Shown: positions 10,969 to 24,645, numbered from the stretch's first letter. The stretch: 64,000 nt of DNA from Cannabis sativa (GCF_029168945.1 NC_083602.1:79566600-79630599), one strand, 5' to 3'. The notes: generated by a model not told the origin, from the sequence alone. Numbers and translations: made by a program.

Positions 10969-13124
10969 TGTAATGACCGCTCTAGTAATTTAGATTAAGT
11001 AAGGGCAATTAGCACTAATTTTTATTATTTTATTATTATATGTGAATTAATTTAATTGTGGACCCCAATATTTAGAAATAAATATTAGAGTTATAATTTC
11101 TCAATTCCGGAGATTTTATTAGACTCTAGGGGTATTATTTAGTTTATATGTGAAATATAATATTTTTGTAATTTTTGCTCGGCGACAACGGAAAATGCGA
11201 TGGATGGCTAGATTGATCACATGGGTAAGTTTAGAACCTTATTTCTTAGTGGGAAATATTTTAGAAGAAATAAATTATCGGGGTTGAGCGGGGTTATGGA
11301 ATTTGACCATTTTACCCCTAGCTTTAGAAATACCCAAGTTATAACTTTAAGGGCATTTTTGTCATTTGGTTAAATAAGAGATAGGTGGCTGCCCTAGTTA
11401 TTTGACACCTAGCCAAGCAATATTCAGCAAAGGGTTTAATTAATCTTTTTTCCCAATTTAGAAAATCAAAGAAAGAAAAGAAATTAAAAAAAAATACCAA
11501 TTTGAAAGAGAAGCTCTTTCTTCTCTCTCTCTCTCTTCGAAGGCAGCAAGAACAAGGGGAAGGGGCTGTGATTTTCTTGTGTTTTCAGCCAAAGATTTAA
11601 GGGGAAATCAACCTAAGGTAAGCTCTAATGAAACCTTTTAGTTTACAAGTTTTAAATTAGGTTGAATATGTGAAATTGTAAATCAAGGGCTGTTAGAGTT
11701 TGATGTTGGTTTGGTTCGAATTCTAGGGTTAGGTTGAGTTGAATTTAGTCCATAGCAGCTGGTTTTGAGTTTATTTGGTTGGTTTGATGTAACTTTGAAC
11801 ATGGAGTTCAAAGCTTTGAGCTTTAACAACAAATTGATTTTGGATGGTTTGTTCTGTGAAATACTGCCTGGATTTTGTTGCTTATGCATTGTATAGGTGC
11901 TCTGGAAAGTTTCATGGCAATTGGTGGAAGATTGAGCAACAAATGAGAGGTTTTGGGAAACCTGGTGCAAACTGGCTAGCCGGTTTGCAGGGCCACAAAG
12001 ACCGGCTAGCCGATTTTGGCAGGGTTCCCGAGCCTTTGATTTTCTCAATTTTTGCCATTTCGATGCCTCGGGTGGGTGTTTCCCCATTTCCAGAGTTAGA
12101 ATAACCCTTTAAGAGCATAGCAGAACCTAGGGTTTTGGTTTTGGGTTTCTTGGGATTAGGGTTTTAATCATGTGACTCACCCAGTTTTAAAATGTGATTA
12201 GGGCATCCATCTAGCACGAGATTTCCGTTCAGGTCGGCCAGCACACTTGAATTCGGAAAACAGGTAAGAACTGTGTATAATGTGTTATGTGATTATCTGG
12301 GTGTATGTATATGTATGATATATATGCATGCTGTTTGTATATTATATATGTTCAGGTGATATCATAGCGACACAACCATTGTGTCGGTTCAGCAGTACAG
12401 GCATCGTACTGGTTAAGAGTGATATTCACCCCCAAAAGTATGAATTGGTACTATCATAGCGACACAACCATTGTGTCGGTTCAGCAGTACAGGCATCGTA
12501 CTGGTTAAGAGTGATATGATGGCCAATTATACTTTTGGGTGTTATTGACGCTATCATAGCGGCACGAACATAGTGCCGGTCCTATAGCACAATTATAAAG
12601 CTGGTAGGAGTGATATCATGGTCAATAGCACAAGCAGTTAGAACGTTCATACTCATCTGTTAAGCTCTGTAAATAGGTGTATGGGCGCCTATTTATAGGT
12701 CAAAAATTATATGATAAGTTATATGCATTTCTTACTGAGTCTGTTGACTCACAGTTTCCGCTTCTATGTGTAGGTAAAGGAAAGGGGAAGGCTGAACAGG
12801 AGTGAACTTGAGCCCGGGTGAGATTGTACATGTCAAGCAGCGCGACCTGGAGTGTTCGGTCTCGGGACATCTGGGAGTTGTATTTTGAAAGTCGCTGTGC
12901 GACCAGCAAATTTGTGTATTTTGGAATGTATATTTTGAAAAGTAAATTTTTACAAAGTTTGAAAACAGGATCCCGGTATTTGTAAATATTTTATTATGTT
13001 ACAAAGTTTAATATTAATGCAAAAGTTTTAAGTTGGCACGTTTTTCGAGAAACTTCTTTGATTAGCAAAGTTTGCACAATAATTGAAAAAGCACTGTAGC
13101 GTGCCTTAGCATTAGGGCGTTACA
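10969..13124 (+). mobile_element. Solo LTR D2 (Tekay-like family)
   Basis: Flanked by the duplication TGGCT (10964-10968 and 13125-13129). Starts TGTAATGACCGC and ends GGGCGTTACA, 2156 bp. It has a CT-rich leader-like part (11515-11545), a strong donor-like CCTAAG/GTAAGC near 11615, CCGG-centred palindromes (11970-12015), the 31-nt block (12233-12263) with flanking AG and GTAAG, a hairpin repeat array (12361-12616), GAACGTTC (12641-12648) and the TGAGTC-TGTT-GACTCA hairpin (12740-12755). It is only distantly similar to the full-length element, so it belongs to another subfamily. Open frames inside it are not conserved. Confidence 0.88.
12361..12616 (+). repeat. Three 65-bp structured repeats in solo LTR D2
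   Basis: Units lie at 12361-12425, 12453-12517 and 12553-12616; the first two are almost identical and the third is diverged. Each of the first two holds two perfect hairpins: CGACACAA-CCA-TTGTGTCG and CAGTAC-loop-GTACTG. The middle unit is also bracketed by a near-perfect inverted repeat (about 12428-12446 with 12523-12540), giving a cloverleaf-like fold. Confidence 0.85.
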
Positions 13125-13235
13125 TGGCTAGTCTGTTACTTGTCCTCCCGTTTAAGCATCGGGACCACCGTTTGAGCACCACATGTCGTTGATATTGTCC
13201 ATGTAAGCATGCCACATCAGGTGGAAAAAAATCAG

Positions 13236-14427
13236 GATAACATTTGCCCCTAGTCCGTGTGCAGATGTTTGTACGAATAAGGACTTACAAGTTAAGTTGG
13301 AATTGATGTAGCCTTTGCTGAATAGAATTTGATGCATTTTTAGTCTTTTAAAATACTTTATCTTGACTTTTTAATCTCATTTGTTGCAATAAACTAACTA
13401 CTTTTACATTTCTCTTTATTGAGTATGTGTGGCAAGTGAAGGAGTGGTCCCAGAGATACTATTTAAGTCCTTTTGGGGGAAAACTCTCTTCACTTTTCAC
13501 TTTTCACTCTCTCACTAGAAAGTAACTTTTGGTGAAGCTCCTCCTTCTCTCTAGAGGGCCAAACCCACATAGTATCATTCTCCCGAGATTTTCATGTTGT
13601 TTTGATGATCCAAGCTTCCCACCTTCTTCACCAACAATTTCTTGTTATGGGTACGCTTCTATTCCCGCTATTCACTTGATTTAGCTAATTTTGCCATGAA
13701 TGCATGAAATTTTTTCTTCTCTTTGAATGTCTTTTGATTCGCAAGTTAGATTGTTGTCCTTTTGGTATTTCGATCCACATGATAGTCCTAGGATACGTAA
13801 TGTGTGATTTCTAGATGAAAAAGTTTTGATTTTGACCTTCATTGTGATGCTTGGCTCTTTGAGTCAAAAAGAACACAGAGAACGTGTTTGAGTTCTTGAA
13901 AAAATACATGCTCGGATCCCGTACACATCCTGGCTGACCAAGGAGGTCTTCTTTAAGACCTTGCCGGCTGTTACGTACGATCCAAGAAGGCACGTTACAA
14001 GCTAAGTGATGCCCACAAGTTGGCCAAGTGGTGGTCAAGTGGTGGTGCATGTTGTGGTGCATGCGGGTGGCATGCTGATGCTGAGTTTGTATGCAGTGGC
14101 ATTTTCGTAAATATCTTCAATATTGTCCGGAACGGGACGGGACTTGGTATTCGCAATTTATTTGGGTCTACAAATAGAATGGTGCAATCGGTTTGGCAAA
14201 ACTAGGTGATTTGATATATGGTTCTTCCCATATGTCTACAGAGCAAAAATCATTTATGTTCCTGGTAGAAGGCTAAAAGCTCAGAATGCTCTTTAAGGGG
14301 GTACCCTGGTGTCAGCTGTCCACCACCCCTTGCACCTTGGTGCTAAGTGAGCTACTACTAGTCAGTGGGACTAGTAGGGCGGGCATATGAGGACCACGAG
14401 GGGACTCATATGTCTCCATGAGTTGGA
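13236..14427. other. Unassigned, probably old retroelement sequence
   Basis: No gene can be supported. The first bases belong to the internal side of the split minus-strand gypsy LTR (polypurine-like tract at 13236-13245). The rest includes a pyrimidine-rich leader-like stretch after CTATTTAAG (near 13460-13560) and, near 14294-14302, a TTTAAGGGGG tract that could precede a plus-strand LTR start. That LTR would continue after the tandem copia insertion at 42152. Confidence 0.35.
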
Positions 14428-14432
14428 GTACT

Positions 14433-16358
14433 TGATGGAAATTATTTTACCAGGATCTTAGTGTTGGAAATTTATTTTACCATGATCTTAAATCTACTCA
14501 CAAGTATGTTGATTAACACCCTAAATATGAACTTTCTAAAACGATGAAATAAACACATATAAAGTTTAGGAAACCTTACATTGGGTGCAGCAGAATATAA
14601 TGACTCCTTCCGTTCAGATATCTAGCCCTTGATTCCTTTCTGTAGCAGAGCATTATTAATATCTGAAACTAGATCTCTTTCTCTGAATCTTTGATGCTGA
14701 AAACTTCCTTCTTGCTAAAAGTCTTTCTTCACGATCTTCCTCACTATGATTGGGGTATCACTTGTTGTGTGTGGGCACTACTCTCACACTAAGATTTTAA
14801 AAATTGAAGGAAGAAGAAAGAGAAAGTGGGTTCGGCCAAAGATAGGGAGAGAGAGAGAGGCTTAGTTTTTTCTGAATCAGAAGTGTAGAAATTTTTGTGT
14901 AATTTTCCTGAAGCCTTCACTATCTATTTATAGCATTCCACTAGGGTTAGGTTTGAACTATTTGGCATTAAAATAATGAAAATATCAGTTTAAATTTCCT
15001 ACAAAAGTGGCCGGCCCTATACAAGTGGATTTGGGCCTCACTTTTTGCAATTTTGCAGTTTTATCTTTTCTGCATCGGATTTTCTCAAAAATGCCAATTT
15101 TCGAATTCAACCATTTAAATGCCAATTCTAACTATTTAATAACTATAAATAATTATTAAATAATATTGTCATTTATCATATTTATTAATTGAACCATACA
15201 AAGTATCATAATTAACAAATATGCCCTTAAAACTCTTTCTTTACAATTTCGCCCTTACTTAGTGAAAATTTCACAAATAGACATAGTCTAATTTGAGAAT
15301 TATAATTGATTAATCAAAACCAATTACATGAGTCTTACAAGCAATATTATCTCAACTAGTGCGGGGACCATGGGTCTATATAACCGAGCTTCCAATAAGT
15401 TAATCAAGAATTTATTACTAAAATTCACTAACTTATTAATTCTTCGTTGAATCCACGCATAGAACTTAGAATTGCACTCTCAGTATATAGAATGCTCTAT
15501 ATGTTCAACCATATAGACACATCATTAGTTATCCATTGTTATAATCCTAATTTGATCAATGATCCTCTATATGAATGATCTACACTGTAAAGGGACTAGA
15601 TTAGCGTTACACCCTACAATGTATTGATTCCTTAAAACACTTGACCCCGTATAAATGATATTTCAGCTTATGTGAAATGAGTACTCCACCATTTATGTTC
15701 GTTTGGTCAAGCTCGAAGGAGATCATCGTTTGCTTACTATTCGCCAGATTGAAGCTATAGATTCCATGTTTATGCTAGCGCTCCCACTCAATTGCACTAC
15801 CGTGTTCCCAAAATGTACGTATCACCCTGACCTAAAAGTAGGCTTAACTAACAAATCAAAGAACACGAATAGCCTCTCAAGATCGAGCCTAATCATATCA
15901 GGATTAAGATTATTTGATCTAGGATCAACTAGGCGATATTGACTTGAATAGATATTACGGTAAGTTTAATAAATCTAAGTCAAAGTTCAATATCGGTCCC
16001 TTCCGATGCATACTCCATGCATCCAACCTGAGCTTTACTTTAACCACCTTGGAAAAAACATAGCACTTCTCCAAATGCAAGTAAACTCTGTTGTAGATTA
16101 TCATATCAGTAAAACCCTATGTCTGATAAATCTAGGAAACTTTATTCACATAGTCATGTTTACTTTCCAATGTGTTGACGGCACAATAAACAGGATGAAG
16201 TATGTGAAAAGGGTTTCAGATGAATTTATACATTATGTACATATAATCATGAAATAAATCATGTGAACCATGCAACATTAAATGTTATTTCTGATCTATA
16301 TTAATAAGTAAAACTGATTATATTGAAATGAGTTTTATTTAAGGCATAAAACCCAACA
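14433..16358 (-). mobile_element. Left (3') LTR of tandem copia array
   Basis: Ends CCCAACA at 16358 next to the minus-strand polypurine tract. At its left end about 29 bp are duplicated: TGATGGAAATTATTTTACC... (14433-14461) followed by a second copy TGTTGGAAATTTATTTTACC (14462). TATAAATA on the minus strand lies at 14925-14932. The target-site copy GTACT directly abuts 14433, so the extra 29 bp are part of the inserted DNA. Confidence 0.85.
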
Positions 16359-19300
16359 AACTCCCACTTGCACTAATATAAAACAAAAAAGTGTGTTTTA
16401 AATAATCTCAACACCTTGATATACAAATCAAGTGTAGTAGTAGTAAACTCCTCGTAATAGGATCTGAAAGGTTGAATTAAACACAACCTTTTCTCCACCA
16501 TTACTCTTCCTTAAATCACAAAATCATTGATAATGTGAAATTCCTCTCTATATGTCTACTCTCTTGGGATACTGGATTCTATACCTTTGGCAACTACTTT
16601 TGGTTAATCAGGAAATTAACACTAGTAGTTTAAGGCAATTTGGAATGGTGCCAAAGATGTATAGAACTTTCCTTAGACTGAATAAGTACCTTTCCTGCAA
16701 CTTTTAACATTCAGTCCCTTTCTTGTAGACCTAGAGACTTCAGATAGGTTTTTACACTTCTCCAAAATCACTATTCCACCCCCAGAGTAACCACCATCTT
16801 ATCAGAAAGATTTTCTAGCACAAAGGAAAATTTCGAAATCTGATATGGTGTAGTCTAAGAGTTTTAAACACACCCTTATAGACTAACATATAGTTCCTCT
16901 TCTTAATCTTAAGATTTACTTGATTGTCTTCCAATGTTCTTCTCCTGGATTAATCTGATACCTACTCATTACTCCCACTCAACAAAGGTGTACGGTCTAA
17001 GGCATACAAAAGCATATGTAAGACCTCTCACTGTTGATTTAAGAAATTCTTTCATGGCTTTATCTTTTCTGTAATAGTTGAGACTTTTCCTTAGATAAAT
17101 AAAATCTATGCCTAAGAAGTTGTGAAGCTTCTATAGATTGGCATTAGAAAGAAAATGCTTCAGCATCTTACTAAAGTAAGTTGCTTGCATTAGAGTAAGT
17201 AATTACCAGGTATACCACAAGCCATATGTTTAGATAAACTCAAACCTATAATACTAGGAACAGGAAGTTTGTTAAGTCCATTGAATAAACTTATAAACGA
17301 AAATTTCCTTTTATGTCCTTGTAATAGAAAACTTTAGGTTATTCCATGTGAATGGATTAAACCATAGTTCTATTGGCTTTTCTTCTTAGTTTCTTATCTT
17401 GACAATCCATTACTTGTTTAAACTCACAATGGATTTTAATCACTAGTGTCTTCCAAGAAGGTGAGTTCCTAGAAACTCTCCCACTACGACAAGGTACCGT
17501 GAATTATGTCGAAGAAAACTAAATGGTATTGATCTCTTCGGTTGTGACAAGACAACAGAGGCAGTGGGATCATCATGTGTCATATAAGATGATAGAACAC
17601 TTTTGGAATCAAGAAAAATATCTCCTTTATTTGCTACTTGATTTTCAGACTTAGTCTTTTTCTTAGAAAAGTAGTATCTGTTTGAACAAACACTTTCTTA
17701 TCTATTGACTATGGGATGGTCCACCCCTAATCACTTAGAACAGCTAACAAACCATGGTTAACAATTATAGCTTTTCTTAAGATTTTGATTAGGTCATCCA
17801 TGAATCTAGTAATGATTTACATTAAGTATACAACCATTACATCATTCTGAAATTGTATTACCATAGAAGGAATTAGGCAACGACTAGTAACTAATCATCA
17901 ACATGCAACTCGAAATTTTTGGGGAGGTAAGTTTGGATATAATTCAAAAATCAAATTAATGATCTTTGAACTGCATATCTACTAATTATTTCTCCACCCC
18001 TATCAGTTCGCAAGATCTTTAACCACTTACCTTAATGGTAATAACCATTGCTAGAAATTAATGAAATTTTTCAAACATTTCAAATTTCTTTGCTAAAAGG
18101 TATAATCTAGAGTTATCGTTTTAAGAATACGACGAAAAACTCATATCCACCACTGAATGTACATCCATCTGCGAATGAGATGAACTACTTTCAGTGGATA
18201 TAGGCATATTAACTCTTTGCAGAGATTGATCTTGTCAAATCCACTATGAACAAGATACAAATGCCATAGATTAAAAAAAATGTGGTAGTGTCTTTTGATG
18301 ACTTAGATTTAGTTACATCAAAGAGTTCTTAGAATACTGCAAGTGGATCCTGGTCACAGAATACCTAACTCATATTCCATACAGTTTTAATCCATTAATA
18401 GAAGATGGATATTAAACACTTGAGAAAGTGTAACTGTATTGTATTCTGGAATTAGATTTATAAGAAAATTTCTATTTGGAATCTAAAATTAAAGTCAAAG
18501 ACGTCAAAGACTTAAATTTATACCAAATATTATGAGTAATTCTATCTTGGACCACCACTACTAATACAAACTCTAAGTCAGATTTGCCCATACAAGTAGG
18601 AGATTTCTAAGATGGAGGATTTATATGAATTGGGAATAGAATTTTGGGATTATAATCATATCCGTCATTTAATTTATTAAGAGAAAATATATAATGACAT
18701 GAAATGATTTATAGACCATTCATCCAATGATATGTTATTGAGCTAATTCGAAATGAATAAGCTAAGAGGAATTAGGATAATTTCGTTTATAAATAAGAAT
18801 CCAACGATGCTTCGATTAGCGAAAGACAAAGTAATCTTATTCATACAATCTTCTTGTTTCATATTGTAAACATACTAGTCTAAGGTGTCATCAATTGATG
18901 AACAACTAGATGTTGTATATACAATATTTATCTTTCGAGATCTAACACTATTATGTATGTCTAATGGTGAAAATCCATTAGAGATTTATCTCATTAGAAA
19001 AACAAACATGTTAGACCAACAATGAAGATTCGAAATTAAACTACAATTTAATAACAGAAGATAACATGGTTCAATATAAATTCATACACAATTCAGAAAT
19101 TATTAAACATATAGCAAGTAGGAATGACCAGTGAAAATACTAAAACATACAATCCTAAATAATTTCCAAGGTTTCCAACAAACTGATACAGTGTCCCGGT
19201 AGGCGAGAGTTAAAGTATCATTCATTGAATAGAGTGGTCAGCTCATCTAATAGTAACCATTCTAGCAACCTTTTATTCGATCAAAATAAGAATCCAACGT

Positions 19301-22300
19301 TGTCCCGGTAGGCGAGAGTCAAGGTTATTCTTATTTTATAACCTTCCACCATTGTTTCATGTTTCATAAGTTTATCTCTAAGTAGTCACCGTAGGGGAGA
19401 GTCTAATAGAGACGAAAACTTACAAAACACTTATCAAATGAGATTTTACGGTGTTAAATGCGTTCAACGAATAACCATCCATAGGGGGACGAAGTCTAGC
19501 GTCTCGAGGTTATATTGAAAACATTTAACTTTTGTAAGACCAACAATGGAGATCGAATATCTTAATAATAATCAAGCTCATTATTTAAAGTGAGTTGTAT
19601 TTTCTTTGATTCTCTTTATTTAATCTATTTATTTTAAATATATATTTATTTAAAATTTCCAATTTAGAATAAAAATTCTAAATATAAATTTTAATTTAAT
19701 ATTTATAAATTTTACTTAGATGGATATGAAAATAACATGAATTATTTCCATCTTAGTAATAATTTCCAATAAATATTTAGAAAAATATTCAATTTAAGTT
19801 GTTACAAAATTAATTTAAATTAATTTACAACTAAAATTTAATTTTCTATAAATATATATTGCATTTCAAAAAATTAAAGTATTCAAGGACACAATTTTCG
19901 AAAATGCATGTTAAAATAATAAAAAAAAATTAATCCTGGAAAAATTATTCTAATTTAATGTTGGCCCAAAATTAATTAATAAAATTAATTTACAACAAAA
20001 AATATAATTGTCCTATTTAATTAAATATATAAGAAAAATTTCAAATATTTAAGTATGATGATTACAATCAACTTAAATATTAATTTTCTATTTAATTAAA
20101 TACACTAGAAAAATACTTCAAGCAAAAATATCATCTATCTAGATTTTCCTTTGACTAATTAATTGAATTTCTAATAATATACTTTAATTCTATTTATTTT
20201 AAATTAATCAATAAATGAAAAATTATTGATTTAAGTTGGTCCAAAATTAAAATAAATAATTTACAACTTTAATCTTTTTTTCAAATAAAATTCGAAATTC
20301 CAGCATTTAAGAAATGCAATTTCGAAATTTGATAAATAAAATAAAAGAAAAAATATATTTTGAAAATTATTTAAATTTAGTTGAAAAGATAAATTTCAAC
20401 TAAAAATAATTTTCTATTTAATTAAGTGTCATGAAAAAGAAATATTTAAGTATCATGATGAAAATCAACTTAGATATTTAATTTTCAAATTAATTAAATG
20501 TATTAAATTCAAGAAATAAATAATTAAGTGTAGAGAAGGCTTAATTATTAATCTCTAGTTTAATACTAGGAAAAATATACTTAAAATAAATTGTACCAAA
20601 ATTAATTATATAAATAATTAATTTCACAATGTATAATATTTTCCTATTTAATATTAGAAATAATAAGTAGTCTAGAAATAGCTATCTAGAAAATATCTTA
20701 TTTGACTAAGTATCTTTTCCACAAAATTTGAAAAAAAAATATCTAATTTAAGTTGTATTAGAAAAAATCTAGAACTTAAATATTTTCAAATTTAAATTTA
20801 ATTAAATATCAAAAATTAAGTTGTAACCACTTAATTCAAAAAAAAATATTCCATTTTAAGTTAATATTCGAAAAGATATTAACTTAAAAAATATCTAAAG
20901 AATCTTAATAACCAATGCCTAAAATTCCTCAACTTAATTTTGAAATTTGAAATTCAAAAGATATTCAGATTTAAGTTGGTTAGTTGTAGATAACTAAATA
21001 TCAACTTAAATATGAATATTTAATGAAAAATTTAAATTAAGCTCCAGAAAGAATCTAGATGGTTATAATTCTATATTTAATTAAATACAAGAAAATACAT
21101 ATAGTTTAGCTTAAAATAAAGAATTCTTTAAACTATAATTTTCTTAAATTAATTTCAAAATAAATGAAATTAATTATGTTGCTAATCAATTTTATTAGGT
21201 TAAACTAGTGTAATTAACCTAGTACAGTTATTCAAATCAGGCAAATGGACCTTCACAATTGGGGTGGTTCATGTGAGGGGAGTCAGGTTCAGTATGTCGT
21301 ACCCACTACTATGGCTCCCAACTCTCACACAAGGCCCAAAAGAGAGGAATTTAACCTTAAAATGAACAACTGTTATTAATTGAATAGGCCCAAAAAAATC
21401 TAAATGGGCCTAAATAAAATCTATCAATGACTATGACATTTTATTCAGCAACAACAACCTCTATGCATCTATAATAAAATTAAACACATAGGCTCACACA
21501 GGCACACTTTGGATGGGTCCTATCATGTTGCTAGGTCATACACAGATGAAAGAAGATTGTAAATATACCTGTTACAAATTATTAACTTGACCAAGGGAGC
21601 CATCAGATCATTAGATCTGGCAAAAGGTAACCTTGGCTATTTGCAATCAAGTAATAATAGGTTTTGAAAACTTACACAGAAGCTAAAACACATACTCCTG
21701 GAACAAGGTTAGCTGGATAGTTGGATGTAGGATTTATTTAATTTTAAATTAAATAATTAATTAAATAAAAAAGTATTTATTTTTCAAAAATTTAAAAAAA
21801 AAATTAAAAAAATTTAAAAAAAAAAAATTAAATTTAAAATTGAACCTACAATTTTGAAAAATTAGGTTTCAACCAACCTAAATATCATTTCAAAATTTGA
21901 TAACTACTTTTAAAATTTAAATGTTATTTTATAAATAAAAATTAAATAAAAAATTAGAAAAGATAAATGAATATCTTTTTCAGATTTTAAATGTAATTTA
22001 AATAAATAAAATAACAAAATTTAAAAGTTAGCAAAATATCTTACACCTTTTTAAAATTACATGATTATAGTTATCTTATTTTAAATTTAAATAAGGTCAA
22101 ATTATTTAAAAAAAATTAATTTAAAATATTTAAAATCTGACCTTAAATTTAAAAATAAGATAAGATATAATCCAATTTAAAAATAAGATAAGATATAATC
22201 AATTTTAAAAATAAGATAGATTATTAAGCAAATAAGATAGAATCTAACTATTTTTAAATTCAAATTACACTAATATCTTGAATTAAATTTAAAAAATATT

Positions 22301-22747
22301 AAATTAATTCAAAATGATAATTAGAATTGAATTAGGAATAGTAATAGTGTAAATACAAAACTACACAAAAAATCGGAAGTTAATTCCATGAAAAAGCATG
22401 AAAAATCAAAGAAAAACGAAAAAATTGCGAGCTGTACGGACAGTTTTCGCGATCGCAGGAAAATTTCAGCACAACTCCGATTTTTCGAATCTTCAAAAAA
22501 TCATAACTAATTCAAATTAAATCGAAACTGAGTTATGTAAAAAAGTAACTTCCTTAATTTTTTCCATACTATCCAATAAAAATAATTCCAAAAACAGATA
22601 TTCAATTATTTTTAACGAAAATTCACAAACATCAATCAATCATCAAATAACACTCAATACAACACGATACCATCCAAAACATCAAACAATCGTTTTAAAG
22701 TCCAAATTTCTTGCAAATAAATCAATTACTATGGCTCTGAGGCCAGT
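16359..22747 (-). pseudogene. First copia internal region with decayed pol
   Basis: On the minus strand, just inside the polypurine tract, there are traces of the copia RNase H/RT end: a PGEEHWKTIK-like segment at about 16,930-16,950 followed by LRRGT, preceded by an RP-I/VGVMSRYQ-like stretch near 16,970-17,010. RT-like pieces (FLGIDFIYL and similar) follow near 17,050-17,120. All frames are broken. From about 19,600 to 22,720 the DNA is extremely AT-rich and non-coding. The primer site is at 22,728-22,747. No functional protein can be expected. Four short repeats at 19,190-19,490 are treated under findings. Confidence 0.7.
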
Positions 22748-24645
22748 TATTGGAAATTTATTTTACCACGATCTTAGATCTACTCACAAGTATGTTGATT
22801 AACACCCTAAATATGAACTTTCTAAAACGATGAAATAAACACATATAAAGTTTAAGAAACCTTACATTGGGTGCAGCGGAATATAATGACTCCTTCCGTT
22901 CAGATATCTAGCCCTTGATTCCTTTCTGTAGCAGAGCATTATTAATATCTGAACCTGGATCTCTTTCTTTGAATCTTTGATGCTGAAAACTTCCTTCTTG
23001 CTGAAAGTCTTTCTTCACGATCTTCCTCACTATGATTGAGGTATCACTTGCTGTGTGTGGGCACTACTCTCACACTAAGATTTTCGAAATTGAAGGAAGA
23101 AGAAAGAGAAAGTGGGTTCGGCCAAAGATAGGGAGAGAGAGAGGCTCAGTTTTTTCTGAATCAGAAGTGTAGAAATTTTTGTGTAATTTTCTTGAAGCCT
23201 TCACTATCTATTTATAGCATTCCACTAGGGTTAGGTTTGAATTATTTGGCATTAAAATAATGAAAATATCAGTTTAAATTTCCTACAAAAGTGGCCGGCC
23301 CTATACAAGTGGATTTGGGCGTCACTTTTTGTAATTTTGCAGTTTTATCTTTTCTGCATCTAATTTTCTCAAAAACGCTAATTTTCAAATTCAACCATTT
23401 AAATGCCAATTCTAACTATTTAATAACTATAAATAATTATTAAATAATATTGTCATTTATCATATTTATTAATTGAACCATACAAAGTATCATAATTAAC
23501 AAATATGCCCTTAAAACTCTTTCTTTACAATTTCGCCCTTACTTAGTGAAAATATCACAAATAGACATAGTCTAATTTGAGAATTATAATTGATTAATCA
23601 AAACCAATTACATGAGTCTTACAAGCAATATTATCTCAACTAGTGCGGGGACCATGGGTCTATATAACCAAGCTTCCAATAAGTAGATCAAGAATTTATT
23701 ACTAAAATTCACTAACTTATTAATTCTTCGTTGAATTTACGCATAGAACTTAGAATTGCACTCTCAGTATATGGAATGCTCTATATGTTCCACCATATAG
23801 ACACATCATTAGTTATCCATTGTTATAATCCTAATTTGATCAATGATCCTCTATATGAATGATGTACACTGTAAAGGGATTAGATTACCGTTACACCCTA
23901 CAATGTATTTATTCCTTAAAACACTTGACCCCGTATAAATGATATTTCAGCTTATGTGAAATGAGTACTCCACCATTTATGTTCGTTTGGTCAAGCTCGA
24001 AGGAGATCATCCTTTGCTTACTATTCGCCAGATAGAAGCTATAGATTCCATGTTTATGCTAGCGCTCCCACTCAATTGCACTACCGTGTTCCCAAAATGT
24101 ACGTATCACCCTGACCTAAAAGTAGGCTTAACTAACAAATCAAAGAACACGAATAGCCTCTCGAGATCGAGCCTAATCATATCAGGATTAAGATCATTTG
24201 ATGTAGGATCAACTAGGCGATATTGACTTGAATAGATATTACGGTAAGTTTAATAAATCTATGTCAAAGTTCAATATCGGTCCCTTCTGATGCATACTCC
24301 ATGCATCCAACCTGAGCTTTACTTTAACCAATGCTCTGGAAAGAACATAGCACTTCTCCAAATGCAAGTAAACTCTGTTGTAGATTATCATATCAGTAAA
24401 ACCCTATGTCTGATAAATCTAGGAAACTTTATTCACATAGTCATGCTTACTTTCCAATGTGTTGACGGCACAATAAACAGGATGAAGTATGTGAAAAGGG
24501 TTTCAGATGAATTTATATATTATGTACATATAATCATGAAATAAATCGTGTGAACCATGAAACATTAAATGTTATTTCTGATCTATATTAATAAGTAAAA
24601 CTGATTATATTGGAATGAGTTTTATTTAAGGCATAAAACCCAACA
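22748..24645 (-). mobile_element. Middle LTR of tandem copia array
   Basis: 1898 bp, shared by both units: on the left is a primer-binding site (22,728-22,747), on the right a polypurine tract (24,646-24,660). Its terminal TG is mutated to TA (TATTGG at 22748). It is closely similar to the LTR at 14433 over nearly all its length. Confidence 0.85.

Larger units (their letters stand above)
8289..13235 (-). mobile_element. Gypsy LTR split by two solo LTRs
   Basis: On the minus strand an LTR starts TGTTATCC at 13235, directly after a GGGGCAAA polypurine-like tract, as in the LTR at 501. It runs left through 13130, the 10942-10963 remnant and 8965, and ends GGTCAACA at 8289. Without the two insertions it is about 0.8 kb. 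TATATAAA (minus strand, 8713-8720) is a likely TATA box, with a long GA/CT microsatellite downstream in the leader. The left end is inferred from the end motif. Confidence 0.5.

Noticed and set aside
12361..12616. CRISPR-like look of the spaced palindromic repeats in solo LTR D2
   Set aside because: Plant LTR context, only three 65-bp units with related spacers, and diverged third unit; simple tandem duplication explains it.
15703..15942. 79-codon open frame repeated at 15703, 23987 and 41488 with nearly the same protein
   Set aside because: It lies in copia LTRs, antisense to the element. The copies are similar because the LTRs are copies; in the more distant LTRs (7590, 45960) the frame is broken by indels, so there is no sign of protein selection.
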